From Oceanihabitans sp. IOP_32 (GTDB lineage: Bacteria; Bacteroidota; Bacteroidia; Flavobacteriales; Flavobacteriaceae), in contig NZ_CP040813.1 of assembly GCF_009498295.1 (NCBI RefSeq), positions 663,001 through 727,000 on the forward strand: a DNA stretch of 64,000 nt, read 5' to 3'. Position 1 is the stretch's first letter; each line of letters begins with the position of its first letter. The position numbers and the translations under genes were made by a program. Below the pieces are notes generated by a model, which saw only the letters and a program-made list of their open reading frames with translations, was not told the origin of the DNA and did not search any database. Positions 54,984 to 63,694 of this stretch are shown piece by piece.

Positions 54984-55308
54984 ATACTTATACATAAATT
55001 ACATACTATTATTTATGAAGATTACAAACCGTTAATATAGTATGGTATGAATTTGCTCGCTTGGTTTTTCTCTTGGCAAAAGTGCTTCCCATTTTCTAAT
55101 AGGTTGGTTTGTTTTATATATTAGTGGTTTAAATGTAGACATACACACGTTGTGAACACGCTCTGAAAAACCATTTGCGCAGTCAACCACATTCGTTTTT
55201 TCAATGCAAAAGCCAAGGCTGAAAAAAACAAAAGAGCTATTTTAGCCAACCTGTCTGTCGAACAGGTAAACGCATACTAAAAAAGAAAACAAAAGAACTA
55301 AACCAAAT
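54984..55308. other. Gene-free left flank of the RM operon
   Basis: About 325 bp without a clear gene. ACCTGT/ACAGGT (55248-55267) forms a small hairpin before hsdM. The sequence looks like worn mobile-element or repeat residue, but no named element is recognised. Confidence 0.35.
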
Positions 55309-56901
55309 ATGTTAGAAGACCAAAAAAGGATATTAGAAACACAACTTTGGGGAATAGCCAACCTACTAAGAGGAAAGATAAGTGCAGACGACTACCGAGA
55401 CTACATTCTCGGTTTTATCTTTTATAAATACCTTAGTGAAAAACAATATCTATATGCCAACGAACTACTTGAAGGCGAAGCCGTAACCGATTATAAAGCG
55501 GTAACCGATACAGAAACCCTTAATGCTATTAAAGAGGAATCCCTATTAAAATTGGGCTATTTCCTGAAGCCCAAAGAATTGTTTTCTGAATTGGCTAAAA
55601 AAGGAAATGCCGATATCGAAAGCGAAAGCAACTACATTATTGAGGACTTGCAAGCGGTAATGAACCACATTGAGCAGAGCACAATGGGAACGGAATCTGA
55701 AGAAGATTTCAACGCCTTATTTGAGGATTTAGATTTAACTTCCACAAAAATTGGTAGAACTGTAGGCGCGAGAAACGAGGTTATCGTAAAAATATTAAAC
55801 CATCTTGATAAAATAGACTTCAAATTACAAGATATAGATGCTGATGTTCTCGGAGACGCCTACGAGTATTTAATTGCAAAATTTGCCGCAGGAGCAGGAA
55901 AATCGGCAGGAGAATTTTATACGCCACAACAAGTTTCTAAAATATTAGCCAAAATTGTAACCACAGGAAAAACCAAACTAAAATCGGTATACGACCCTAC
56001 CTGCGGGTCGGGCTCGCTATTGCTTCGTGTGGCGCGTGAAGTAGAAGATGTTGGGGAGTTTTACGGCCAAGAACTCAACCGAACCACGTACAACCTGGCT
56101 CGAATGAATATGATATTGCACGATGTGCATTTTAGAAACTTTAGTATTGAGCAGGAAGACACCTTAGAAAATCCGCAACACCTTGAAAAACGCTTTGAGG
56201 CAGTAGTTGCCAATCCGCCGTTTTCGGCACATTGGAAAAGCGACAAAAACCCATTGAACAATACCGACGAGCGCTTTAGCCAATATGGACGATTAGCACC
56301 CAAAACAAAAGCCGACTATGCATTTATCACGCATATGATTTACCAGTTGGCAGACAACGGCATAATGGCAACCGTAGTGCCACACGGAGTGCTTTTTAGA
56401 GGAGCCGCAGAAGGCACGATTCGAGAATATTTAATAAAAGAACTCAATTATTTAGATGCCGTGATTGGTTTGCCAGCCAATATTTTTTACGGCACGTCCA
56501 TCCCCACCTGTATTTTGGTCTTCAAAAAATGTAGAGAAGTAGATGATAATATTGTATTTATTGATGCCAGCGGAGACGACCATTTCATTAAAAACGGCAA
56601 TCAAAACGAATTGCGTGATGAAGATGTAGAGAACATTATTAACACCTACCGAAACCGAGAAACAAAAGAGAAATACAGCTATGTGGCCAGCTTAGAAGAA
56701 ATTGCCGAAAACGACTATAATCTCAATATCCCTCGTTATGTAGACACCTTTGAAGAAGAAGAACCCATAGACTTAACGGAAGTTTCCGAACGATTGGTAG
56801 GGTACGACAATGGCCTTAAAGAAGTAAATAAGGAAATAGCAGGTTTTTGTGACGAATTAGGCATTGTTCCCCCTTTTAAAGTTGAAGAAAATGGAGAATA
56901 A
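55309..56901 (+). CDS. hsdM: Type I restriction-modification methyltransferase subunit HsdM
   Basis: The 530-residue N6-adenine methyltransferase has an HsdM N-terminal helical domain (ETQLWGIANLLRGKISADDY), AGAGKSAGEFYTPQQVSKIL, motif I DPTCGSGSLLLRV (D229) and motif IV VVANPPFSAHW (N302-P-P-F305). With HsdS it methylates host sites. hsdS starts 11 bp before the hsdM stop. Length is normal. Confidence 0.96.
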   Translation: MLEDQKRILETQLWGIANLLRGKISADDYRDYILGFIFYKYLSEKQYLYANELLEGEAVTDYKAVTDTETLNAIKEESLLKLGYFLKPKELFSELAKKGNADIESESNYIIEDLQAVMNHIEQSTMGTESEEDFNALFEDLDLTSTKIGRTVGARNEVIVKILNHLDKIDFKLQDIDADVLGDAYEYLIAKFAAGAGKSAGEFYTPQQVSKILAKIVTTGKTKLKSVYDPTCGSGSLLLRVAREVEDVGEFYGQELNRTTYNLARMNMILHDVHFRNFSIEQEDTLENPQHLEKRFEAVVANPPFSAHWKSDKNPLNNTDERFSQYGRLAPKTKADYAFITHMIYQLADNGIMATVVPHGVLFRGAAEGTIREYLIKELNYLDAVIGLPANIFYGTSIPTCILVFKKCREVDDNIVFIDASGDDHFIKNGNQNELRDEDVENIINTYRNRETKEKYSYVASLEEIAENDYNLNIPRYVDTFEEEEPIDLTEVSERLVGYDNGLKEVNKEIAGFCDELGIVPPFKVEENGE

Positions 56902-58111
56902 CATTGCACCAGAATTGAGGTTTCCGGAGTTTGAGGGAGAATGGGAGGAAAAGAAATTGGGGGATATTGCTGAAATATCTTCAGGTGGGACACCAAAAAG
57001 AACACAAATGTCTTATTGGAATGGCATTATTCCTTGGGTTAGCACCGGTCTTATTAATTATAATCTAATACTTGAAACAGACGAGTATATCACGTATGAT
57101 GGTTTAATTAATTCATCTGCAAAACTTTTTCCCAAAGGAACAATTTTGATGGCTATGTATGGTCAAGGAAAAACTAGAGGAAAAGTAAGTATTCTAGGCA
57201 TAGAAGCTTCAACAAATCAAGCTTGTGCAGCTTTACAGTTGAAAAATAGTTTATCAATAAATTTTGTTTATAGCCATTTAGCAAAAGACTACAATAGAAT
57301 CAGAAATATTGCAAACGATGGTGGCCAGCAAAATCTAAGTTTAGGTTTAATTAAGTCTCTCAAAATCTTCATTCCCTCCCTCTCCGAACAAACCAAAATC
57401 GCGACTTTCCTCACCACAGTTGACCAACGCATCAATCTTTTAGAAAAAAAGAAAACCCATTTAGAGCAATACAAAAAAGGGGTGATGCAAAAACTTTTTC
57501 CGCCAAAGGGCGAACAGACTCCAGAAATCCGCTTTAAAAAAGAAGATGGCACGGATTATCCAGCTTGGGAGGAGAAAAAAATCAAAGAATTATTCAGTTT
57601 TAAGCAAGGTGTTCAATGTGGTATTGAGAAACAAAGCTTAATAAAAAATGATGGTCAAATAAGATTTATAAGAATTGTTGATTTAACAAAAAATGATGAG
57701 CCAATTAGATATATTGACGACCCAGGAAAAGAACATCGAATTTATAATAATGATTTATTTATGGTCAGATATGGTAATGCAGGGCTAATTGGCTACAACT
57801 ATCAAGGAGTAATTGCAAATAATTTATTCAAAATATTACCAATAAATGAAAACCTAATTGATAATCAATTCTATTTTTTTGTTTTTACCATTATGCAAAG
57901 GAAGTTGGAGGCTTTAGCAAGTTCTTCAACAATGCCTGCATTAAATTTTAAATCATTAGAGGGTTTAAAACTACCTTTTCCAACGAAAAAAGAACAACAA
58001 AAAATAGCCGCATTCCTTTCTGCCATCGATAAAAAAATAGAAAGGACGCAAGAACAGATTGTGGGAATGCAGGAATGGAAAAAGGGGTTATTACAAAAAA
58101 TGTTTGTATAA
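56891..58111 (+). CDS. hsdS: Type I restriction-modification specificity subunit HsdS
   Basis: The 406-residue protein has two target recognition domains (about 10-165 and 210-370). Each is followed by a conserved helical spacer ending LEQYKKGVMQKLF and MQEWKKGLLQKMF. IPWVSTGLINYN and the EWEEKKLGD start are typical. It sets the DNA site recognised by the complex; the site cannot be read from sequence. The ATG at 56891 overlaps hsdM. The rayT gene begins 1 bp after its stop. Confidence 0.95.
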   Translation: MENNIAPELRFPEFEGEWEEKKLGDIAEISSGGTPKRTQMSYWNGIIPWVSTGLINYNLILETDEYITYDGLINSSAKLFPKGTILMAMYGQGKTRGKVSILGIEASTNQACAALQLKNSLSINFVYSHLAKDYNRIRNIANDGGQQNLSLGLIKSLKIFIPSLSEQTKIATFLTTVDQRINLLEKKKTHLEQYKKGVMQKLFPPKGEQTPEIRFKKEDGTDYPAWEEKKIKELFSFKQGVQCGIEKQSLIKNDGQIRFIRIVDLTKNDEPIRYIDDPGKEHRIYNNDLFMVRYGNAGLIGYNYQGVIANNLFKILPINENLIDNQFYFFVFTIMQRKLEALASSSTMPALNFKSLEGLKLPFPTKKEQQKIAAFLSAIDKKIERTQEQIVGMQEWKKGLLQKMFV

Positions 58112-58112
58112 A

Positions 58113-58769
58113 ATGAAGAATAAATTACCCAATAGAAAATCCATACGATTAAAAGGCTACGATTATTCGCAGGCAGGGTTGTATTTTGTGACCATTTGTA
58201 CGCAAAACCGCGCCCATTTATTCGGTAACATTAAAAATGGTGAAATGATATTGAATGATGCAGGTAAAATGGTCGAAACCGAATGGATGAAATTAACCGA
58301 TCGATATAAAAATATACAATTACACGAATACGTGGTAATGCCCAACCATTTCCACGCCATATTTCAAATCGTAGGGGCGACCCTCGTGGTCGACCCTGAT
58401 AACGGGCAACCACAAGGGATTGCCCCGACGCCGGGGATTGCCCCGACGGAAGGGATTGCCCCAACGCCGGGGATTGCCCCGACGGGAAAAAGATTGGGCG
58501 ATATGGTTGGGGCATTCAAATCCATCACGACGGTAAATTATATCCGCCATATAAAAACCAACGATTGGCCGCGTTTTTATGGTAAATTATGGCAACGTAA
58601 TTATTGGGAACACATCATTCGAAATGAATTCGCATATAATCGTATCTCACAATACATTATTAACAATCCTGTAAAATGGGAAAAGGATAAATTGAATAAT
58701 GGTCGTGGTAATACGGTAATGGAACCATCTGCCGATTATGGAAATGAAAATTGGAACAACTATTTATGA
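58113..58769 (+). CDS. rayT: REP-associated tyrosine transposase (RAYT) inside the RM operon
   Basis: The 218-residue HUH nuclease has the N-terminal YFVTICTQNRAHLFG, the metal site VMPNHFHAIFQI (H79, H81) and a likely catalytic Tyr in ISQYIINNP (about Y181). VGAFKSITT and DYHxRIIR-like NYWEHIIRNEFAYN are also RAYT motifs. Residues 87-124 are an insertion encoded by a REP-like palindrome and an 18-bp repeat (IAPTPG-type). It starts 1 bp after hsdS and overlaps hsdR by ATGA (58766-58769), so it is coupled to both. The role in the operon is unknown; RAYTs are thought to mobilise REP sequences. Confidence 0.88.
   Translation: MKNKLPNRKSIRLKGYDYSQAGLYFVTICTQNRAHLFGNIKNGEMILNDAGKMVETEWMKLTDRYKNIQLHEYVVMPNHFHAIFQIVGATLVVDPDNGQPQGIAPTPGIAPTEGIAPTPGIAPTGKRLGDMVGAFKSITTVNYIRHIKTNDWPRFYGKLWQRNYWEHIIRNEFAYNRISQYIINNPVKWEKDKLNNGRGNTVMEPSADYGNENWNNYL
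58374..58426. repeat. REP-like palindrome inside the rayT coding sequence
   Basis: Two arms of 23 nt (58374-58396 and 58404-58426) are imperfect inverted repeats around a 7-nt loop TGATAAC. Shared blocks are GGGGC, CCCT, GTGGT and CCC, with one bulge on each side. The leading GTAGGGGCGACC and the palindrome are typical of dispersed REP elements in Bacteroidota. Here it is translated in frame as part of RayT. Confidence 0.75.
58413..58484. repeat. 18-bp tandem repeat in rayT (four copies)
   Basis: Copies 58413-58430, 58431-58448, 58449-58466 and 58467-58484 have the unit CCGGGGATTGCCCCGACG with small changes. They encode a GIAPTP-type six-residue repeat. The block is far richer in G+C than the rest of the gene and overlaps the right arm of the palindrome. 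Confidence 0.85.
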
Positions 58770-61657
58770 CTACACAGCCAGAACAAATATTAGAAAACAA
58801 CCTAGTTGCTCAATTACAAAAATTGGGTTACAAAAAAGTGGTTATCAAGAATGAAAGCGACCTTTTAGATAATCTAAAACGTCAATTAGAAATTCATAAT
58901 AAAACTATTCTTTCAGATAGTGATTTTAAGCAAATACTTAACTACATCAACAAAGGCAATGTATTTGAACGTGCAAAAATTTTGCGAGACCGTGTTCCCT
59001 ATACCAACGACCAAGGCGAACATAAAACCATTGAGCTAATCAATCAAATACATTGGTGCCAAAACGAATTTCAAGTTACCCAACAAGTAGAAATGGAAGG
59101 CGCCTACAAAAATAGATACGATGTAACCATTTTAATAAACGGCTTACCGTTGGTTCAAATTGAGCTAAAAAGAAGAGGTTTAGAACTAAAGGAGGCCTTT
59201 AACCAAACCAACCGTTACGAACGCCATTCTTACGGAGCAGGACAAGGTTTATTTCAATTTATACAAATCTTCGTCATTAGCAATGGCGTCAATACAAAAT
59301 ACTACGCCAACAGCCCATTAAAGGCTCGATCGTTTAAACAAACCTTTTACTGGAGTGATGTTGAGAACAAACTTAACACACAATTATCCACTTTTGCCGA
59401 TATATTTTTAGAGCCTTGCCATATTTCGAAAATGATTTGTAAATATGTGGTGCTTAACGAATCGCAAAAAATATTGATGGTGCTTCGCCCCTACCAATTT
59501 TATGCAGTAGAAGCTATTATTGAGCGCGTGAAGAATACAACAGACTATGGTTATGTATGGCACACCACAGGTTCAGGCAAAACCTTGACTTCTTTTAAAG
59601 CAGCACAAATATTAACCAATTTGCCACAAGTGCACAAGGTGGTTTTTGTGGTGGACCGTAGAGATTTAGATTATCAAACCACCAAAGAGTTTAACGCCTT
59701 TAGCAAAGGAAGTATCGACGGTACAAACAACACCAATACTTTGGTAAAACAAATGGTTGGCGATAACAAACTTATAGTAACTACCATTCAAAAACTGAAT
59801 ACCGCAATAAGCAAAAAAAGGTATTTAAGCAGAATGGAGACATTAAAAGACGAACGTATTGTTTTCATTTTTGATGAATGCCACCGTTCTCAATTTGGGA
59901 AAACACACGAAACCATTAAAAGGTTCTTTAGCAATTGTCAAATGTTCGGTTTTACAGGCACGCCAATTTTTGAAGCCAATGCAGGAAAAAATGAGTATGG
60001 TAAGCGAACAACGACCATGCTTTTCGATAAAATTTTGCACAAATATGTGATTACAGATGCCATAAGAGATGAAAACGTATTAAAATTTTCAATCGAATAC
60101 ATCAGTACTTTCAAGAAGAAAGACCATATTTTAGATATAGACGTAGAAGCTATTGATGAAGCAGAAGTTATGAACGCGCCAGAGCGTTTAAATAACATTG
60201 TGGATTATATTATAACCAATCATAAACGCAAGACACATAGCAGAGAGTTTACAGGCATATTTGCGGTTTCTAATATTGACACTTTAATTGAGTATTACCA
60301 ATTATTTCATCAGAAAAAGAAAAAAGGAGAACATAATTTGCGAATAGCCACCATATTTTCATATCAATCTAATGAAGATGATAAAGAGGCCATTGGAGAT
60401 ACATTTATTGACGATGAATTTTTAAATAATGACGCATACAGTATTGCGGCCGAACCACAAACAAAATACCTTTCTGTTGAACAGGCAGGTGGCAACCAAC
60501 ATTCACGAGAATATTTGGAAGACTTTATAGTTCATTACAACAAACAGTTTAGTACAAATTTTACAACTAAAGATAGTAAGAGTTTTTACAACTATTACAA
60601 CGACGTTGCAAAGCGGGTTAAACACAAACAAATAGATGTTTTGTTAGTTGTAAATATGTTTTTAACAGGTTTTGATAGCAAAGCACTAAACACACTTTAC
60701 GTAGATAAAAATTTACGCTATCACGGTTTAATACAAGCCTATTCGCGAACCAATAGAATTTTGAATGAGTTAAAATCGCAAGGAAATATTGTATGTTTCA
60801 GGAATTTGAAAGGAGCGACAGATGAAGCCATTTCGCTTTTTTCAAATATCAATGCGAAAGATGAAATCATAATGCAACCTTATGAAGAATATGTTGCAAA
60901 ATTTAATCAGGCATTTATCGCATTGTTACAAATAGCACCTACTGTAAATAGCGTGAATGACCTTCCAAGTGAAGAGGAAGAGTTGGAGTTCATCAAAGCG
61001 TTTAGGGAGTTAATGCGATTAAAAAACGTATTAGCAACTTTTACTGAATTTGATTTTGTGGACTTAACGATGGACGAACAGCATTTTGAAGATTACAAGT
61101 CCAAATATCTAGACCTTTACGACAAAGCAAAATCGGCTCAAGCAAAAGAGAAAGTATCCATTCTTCAAGATGTCGATTTTGAATTGGAATTGATACACAG
61201 AGATGAAATCAATGTCGCTTATATTTTGAAACTCTTAGCAAAACTTAAAGATGCTAATGTTGAAGAACAAGAACAACAGAAAAAGGCAATTTTAGAATTA
61301 ATGTCGGGAGACACGCAGATGCGCAGCAAACGTGAACTGATTGAACGATTCATTCAAGAAAATTTACCGCAAATTGATGATTCTGAAGATATTCCAGATG
61401 AGTTTGCCAATTATTGGAGTAAAGAAAGAATTGCTGCAATTGAAAATTTGAGCGAGGAAGAAAATTTGGATGCTGAAAAACTACAAGAGGTTATCGGGAA
61501 TTATTTGTTTACCGAAAAGAAGCCATTACGAGACGAAATAATTGGGATGTTGAAAGACCGACCAAGTTTGAAAGACCGAAAAACAATAGCTGAACGAGTG
61601 ACAGAAAAAATAGTTGGATTTGTAGAAACATTTATCAGTGGAATTACAAGACCATAA
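58766..61657 (+). CDS. hsdR: Type I restriction enzyme HsdR subunit
   Basis: The 963-residue motor-nuclease cuts unmodified DNA after translocation. The N-terminal nuclease has YDVTILINGLPLVQIELKRRG (about 121-141; E-x-K). The helicase has Walker A TTGSGKT (about 267-273), DECH in FDECHRSQFG (D370) and the C-terminal helicase motif FSRTNRILNE-like YSRTNRILNEL. The C-terminal HsdR helical domain follows. Length is normal. The ATG at 58766 overlaps the rayT stop by 4 bp; an upstream TTG frame is less likely. Confidence 0.95.
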   Translation: MTTQPEQILENNLVAQLQKLGYKKVVIKNESDLLDNLKRQLEIHNKTILSDSDFKQILNYINKGNVFERAKILRDRVPYTNDQGEHKTIELINQIHWCQNEFQVTQQVEMEGAYKNRYDVTILINGLPLVQIELKRRGLELKEAFNQTNRYERHSYGAGQGLFQFIQIFVISNGVNTKYYANSPLKARSFKQTFYWSDVENKLNTQLSTFADIFLEPCHISKMICKYVVLNESQKILMVLRPYQFYAVEAIIERVKNTTDYGYVWHTTGSGKTLTSFKAAQILTNLPQVHKVVFVVDRRDLDYQTTKEFNAFSKGSIDGTNNTNTLVKQMVGDNKLIVTTIQKLNTAISKKRYLSRMETLKDERIVFIFDECHRSQFGKTHETIKRFFSNCQMFGFTGTPIFEANAGKNEYGKRTTTMLFDKILHKYVITDAIRDENVLKFSIEYISTFKKKDHILDIDVEAIDEAEVMNAPERLNNIVDYIITNHKRKTHSREFTGIFAVSNIDTLIEYYQLFHQKKKKGEHNLRIATIFSYQSNEDDKEAIGDTFIDDEFLNNDAYSIAAEPQTKYLSVEQAGGNQHSREYLEDFIVHYNKQFSTNFTTKDSKSFYNYYNDVAKRVKHKQIDVLLVVNMFLTGFDSKALNTLYVDKNLRYHGLIQAYSRTNRILNELKSQGNIVCFRNLKGATDEAISLFSNINAKDEIIMQPYEEYVAKFNQAFIALLQIAPTVNSVNDLPSEEEELEFIKAFRELMRLKNVLATFTEFDFVDLTMDEQHFEDYKSKYLDLYDKAKSAQAKEKVSILQDVDFELELIHRDEINVAYILKLLAKLKDANVEEQEQQKKAILELMSGDTQMRSKRELIERFIQENLPQIDDSEDIPDEFANYWSKERIAAIENLSEEENLDAEKLQEVIGNYLFTEKKPLRDEIIGMLKDRPSLKDRKTIAERVTEKIVGFVETFISGITRP

Positions 61658-62185
61658 TGAAATGCCAACGCTAAAAAGTCCTACCCCCTAACCGTCTGGC
61701 AAGTGGGTTTGCAATTCGGATTAGCCAACGCTAGGCCAAAAATTACAAAAGCGTATGTCTGTTGCCAATTCTAGCAAGTTTTCCGAAAAAAAAATAGTGT
61801 ACAAAAACATGTAAAACCTATATATTATGAGCTTTACAAGAGGTATAGGCGTATATACAAAGATTGTCGTTTATTTGATTTGACCTCATTTAAATTTATA
61901 AGCATTAAAATTTGGCTGGCGAGTATTCCTGAATTTGACTTTATAAATCTTAAACAAACGTAAGGCTCTTCTAAAACATTTTATATAAATTCCCCTCACT
62001 TTTTTACCCTTCAGACTTCAAAAACGAATTGTTTAATCTCCATAAATTAAAGGTGGCCCCAATTAAAGTAGTTAACAATCTGAAACTAAAAAACGTACTT
62101 GCCCATTATTACAATTCTAAAAAAACAGCCTAGCTGTTATAATATTAGTTTTAGTATTTTTACACACTAAGAAAGATCTTAAAGC
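61658..62185. other. Gene-free right flank of the RM operon
   Basis: About 530 bp with no supported gene. A GC-richer part (61675-61760) with CGTCTGGCAAGTGGGTTTGC looks like mobile-element residue. No direct repeat marking both operon ends was found by eye. Confidence 0.35.
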
Positions 62186-62338
62186 ATGAAAAAGCAAGTA
62201 TTCAAGTTTTTAACAAAGCTTAATAAAATGGTGTTACCAAGTTATTCTAAAAAACAGTTAGACTTAAGTAAAGCCACCAAATTACAACTGGCCATTTTTG
62301 GTTGGCGTGTTTATGTTACCAAAAATGCTTTAGATTAA
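62186..62338 (+). CDS. Small conserved basic protein (often annotated SsrA-binding protein)
   Basis: A 50-residue protein: MKKQVFKFLTKLNKMVLPSY, then SKKQLDLSKATKLQLAIFGW and RVYVTKNALD. The same short protein is found in many Flavobacteriaceae, where it is often labelled SsrA-binding protein. It is far shorter than true SmpB (about 150 residues) and lacks its fold, so that label is doubtful. ATG at 62186, TAA at 62336-62338. Role unknown. Confidence 0.65.
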   Translation: MKKQVFKFLTKLNKMVLPSYSKKQLDLSKATKLQLAIFGWRVYVTKNALD

Positions 62339-62363
62339 TTCCAGACTCATTTATAACACAACG

Positions 62364-63566
62364 CTAAGGTGTTGTGGCTTTGTATAGGGTTGCATTAGAT
62401 GTTGTCGTTATGCTATACTCAGCATCTGCTTCTAAAAACACCGAATCGCCCTTGCCCATTTGTAATACCGTTTCGCTTTCTGTAATTTCTGCTTCGCCAT
62501 CAATAACCATAATAATTTGGGCAGTTTTTGCTTTAGATTGGTAAATATCGGCTTTTATTAAATCTATTTTACTCAATTCAAAATCTGGTGCTGGTGTTTT
62601 ATAAATTCGTTCAAGACCATCGGCCTGCACGTGTCCTCGCATCACATTTGGAATGGTTTCTTCAAAAGCAATATGTTTTAACAACTCGGGTACGTCAACA
62701 TGTTTTGGTGTTAATCCGCCACGTAAAACATTATCTGAATTGGCCATAAGCTCTATATTTTGCCCTTCCAAATAAGCGTGAGGAATACCTGCGTCTTGAA
62801 AAACGGCTTCGTCTTTATTGGTTTTAACAATATTGAAAAAGTAAACCGAGTAAATGCCTTTATCTAATTCCTGCTTATCTTTTGTGGCGTCCATGGCTTT
62901 TGCTGCCCAATAATCTGGGCTCATTTTATCTAGCTTACCTTCTAAGTATAAAGGCATAATGCGCTTTGCCAATGGCGATAATATGCGATTCGTTTCTTCT
63001 ACCGACTGTTCCATCACGGTTTTATATAAACCCAGATACCCTTCTTCTTTAAAAACAGGCAGCAAATGTGTTAATTCTGAAACTTCTTTTAATCGTTTTA
63101 TAAGTTTTTCCTGAGACAAGAAGCCGTGTAACAGCCAAAAATCGCTTAAAGCCACCATAATTTCTGGTTTATGGTTATCGTCTTTATAGTTTCTATGTGC
63201 TGCGGTTAACGGAATACCCAAAGCGTTTTCGCGTTTAAAGCCTTTCTCGGCTTCTTTTTTAGTGGGATGTACTTGTATAGACAACATCTCGTGTACATCG
63301 AGCACTTTAAACAAAAAGGGTAAGCCTCCAAATTTATGCGCAACCTCTGCTCCCAAACTTTTAATAGGATTTGCCAAGATGTAAGCATCAAGCTCCTGTT
63401 TACCAGTGGCTGTAGTAATTACAGCAGGGGCTTTTTTATGAGCGCCTAACCAATATTCTGCATATTTTTCGCTCGTACTACCAATTCCCAATAAATCAGG
63501 AATAAAATTTGTACCACCCCATGCGTAATTTTGTATTTCTCCTTTAAGTGCAAATAATTTAGACAT
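62364..63566 (-). CDS. manA: Mannose-6-phosphate isomerase, class I
   Basis: The 400-residue zinc cupin enzyme converts fructose 6-phosphate and mannose 6-phosphate, the first step to GDP-mannose. YAWGGTNFIPDLLG starts the fold, IQVHPTKKEAEKGF and DDNHKPEIMVAL carry the zinc ligands, and GIPHAYLEGQNIELMANSDNVLRGGLTPKH is the PMI type I signature. It complements the mannose-1-phosphate guanylyltransferase at 12944-14026. ATG start; length is normal. Confidence 0.95.
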   Translation of the reverse strand: MSKLFALKGEIQNYAWGGTNFIPDLLGIGSTSEKYAEYWLGAHKKAPAVITTATGKQELDAYILANPIKSLGAEVAHKFGGLPFLFKVLDVHEMLSIQVHPTKKEAEKGFKRENALGIPLTAAHRNYKDDNHKPEIMVALSDFWLLHGFLSQEKLIKRLKEVSELTHLLPVFKEEGYLGLYKTVMEQSVEETNRILSPLAKRIMPLYLEGKLDKMSPDYWAAKAMDATKDKQELDKGIYSVYFFNIVKTNKDEAVFQDAGIPHAYLEGQNIELMANSDNVLRGGLTPKHVDVPELLKHIAFEETIPNVMRGHVQADGLERIYKTPAPDFELSKIDLIKADIYQSKAKTAQIIMVIDGEAEITESETVLQMGKGDSVFLEADAEYSITTTSNATLYKATTP

Positions 63567-63694
63567 CTTTTTTAATATTGAGATATGTGAAACCTAATCC
63601 TATAGAGGACGCAATATAATAACAATTACGGCTTTTATTTGAATTAATACGTTTTCGAACACAAATTTAATCAAGCCTAATGGTTATGATTAAA

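Noticed and set aside
58231-58550. Minus-strand frames with SGQSPA-type repeats opposite rayT
   Set aside because: They mirror the 18-bp repeat of the plus-strand rayT gene, which has clear RAYT motifs.
55309-61657. RM operon as a delimited genomic island with att sites
   Set aside because: No integrase, tRNA gene or flanking direct repeats could be seen; only worn repeat-like flanks.
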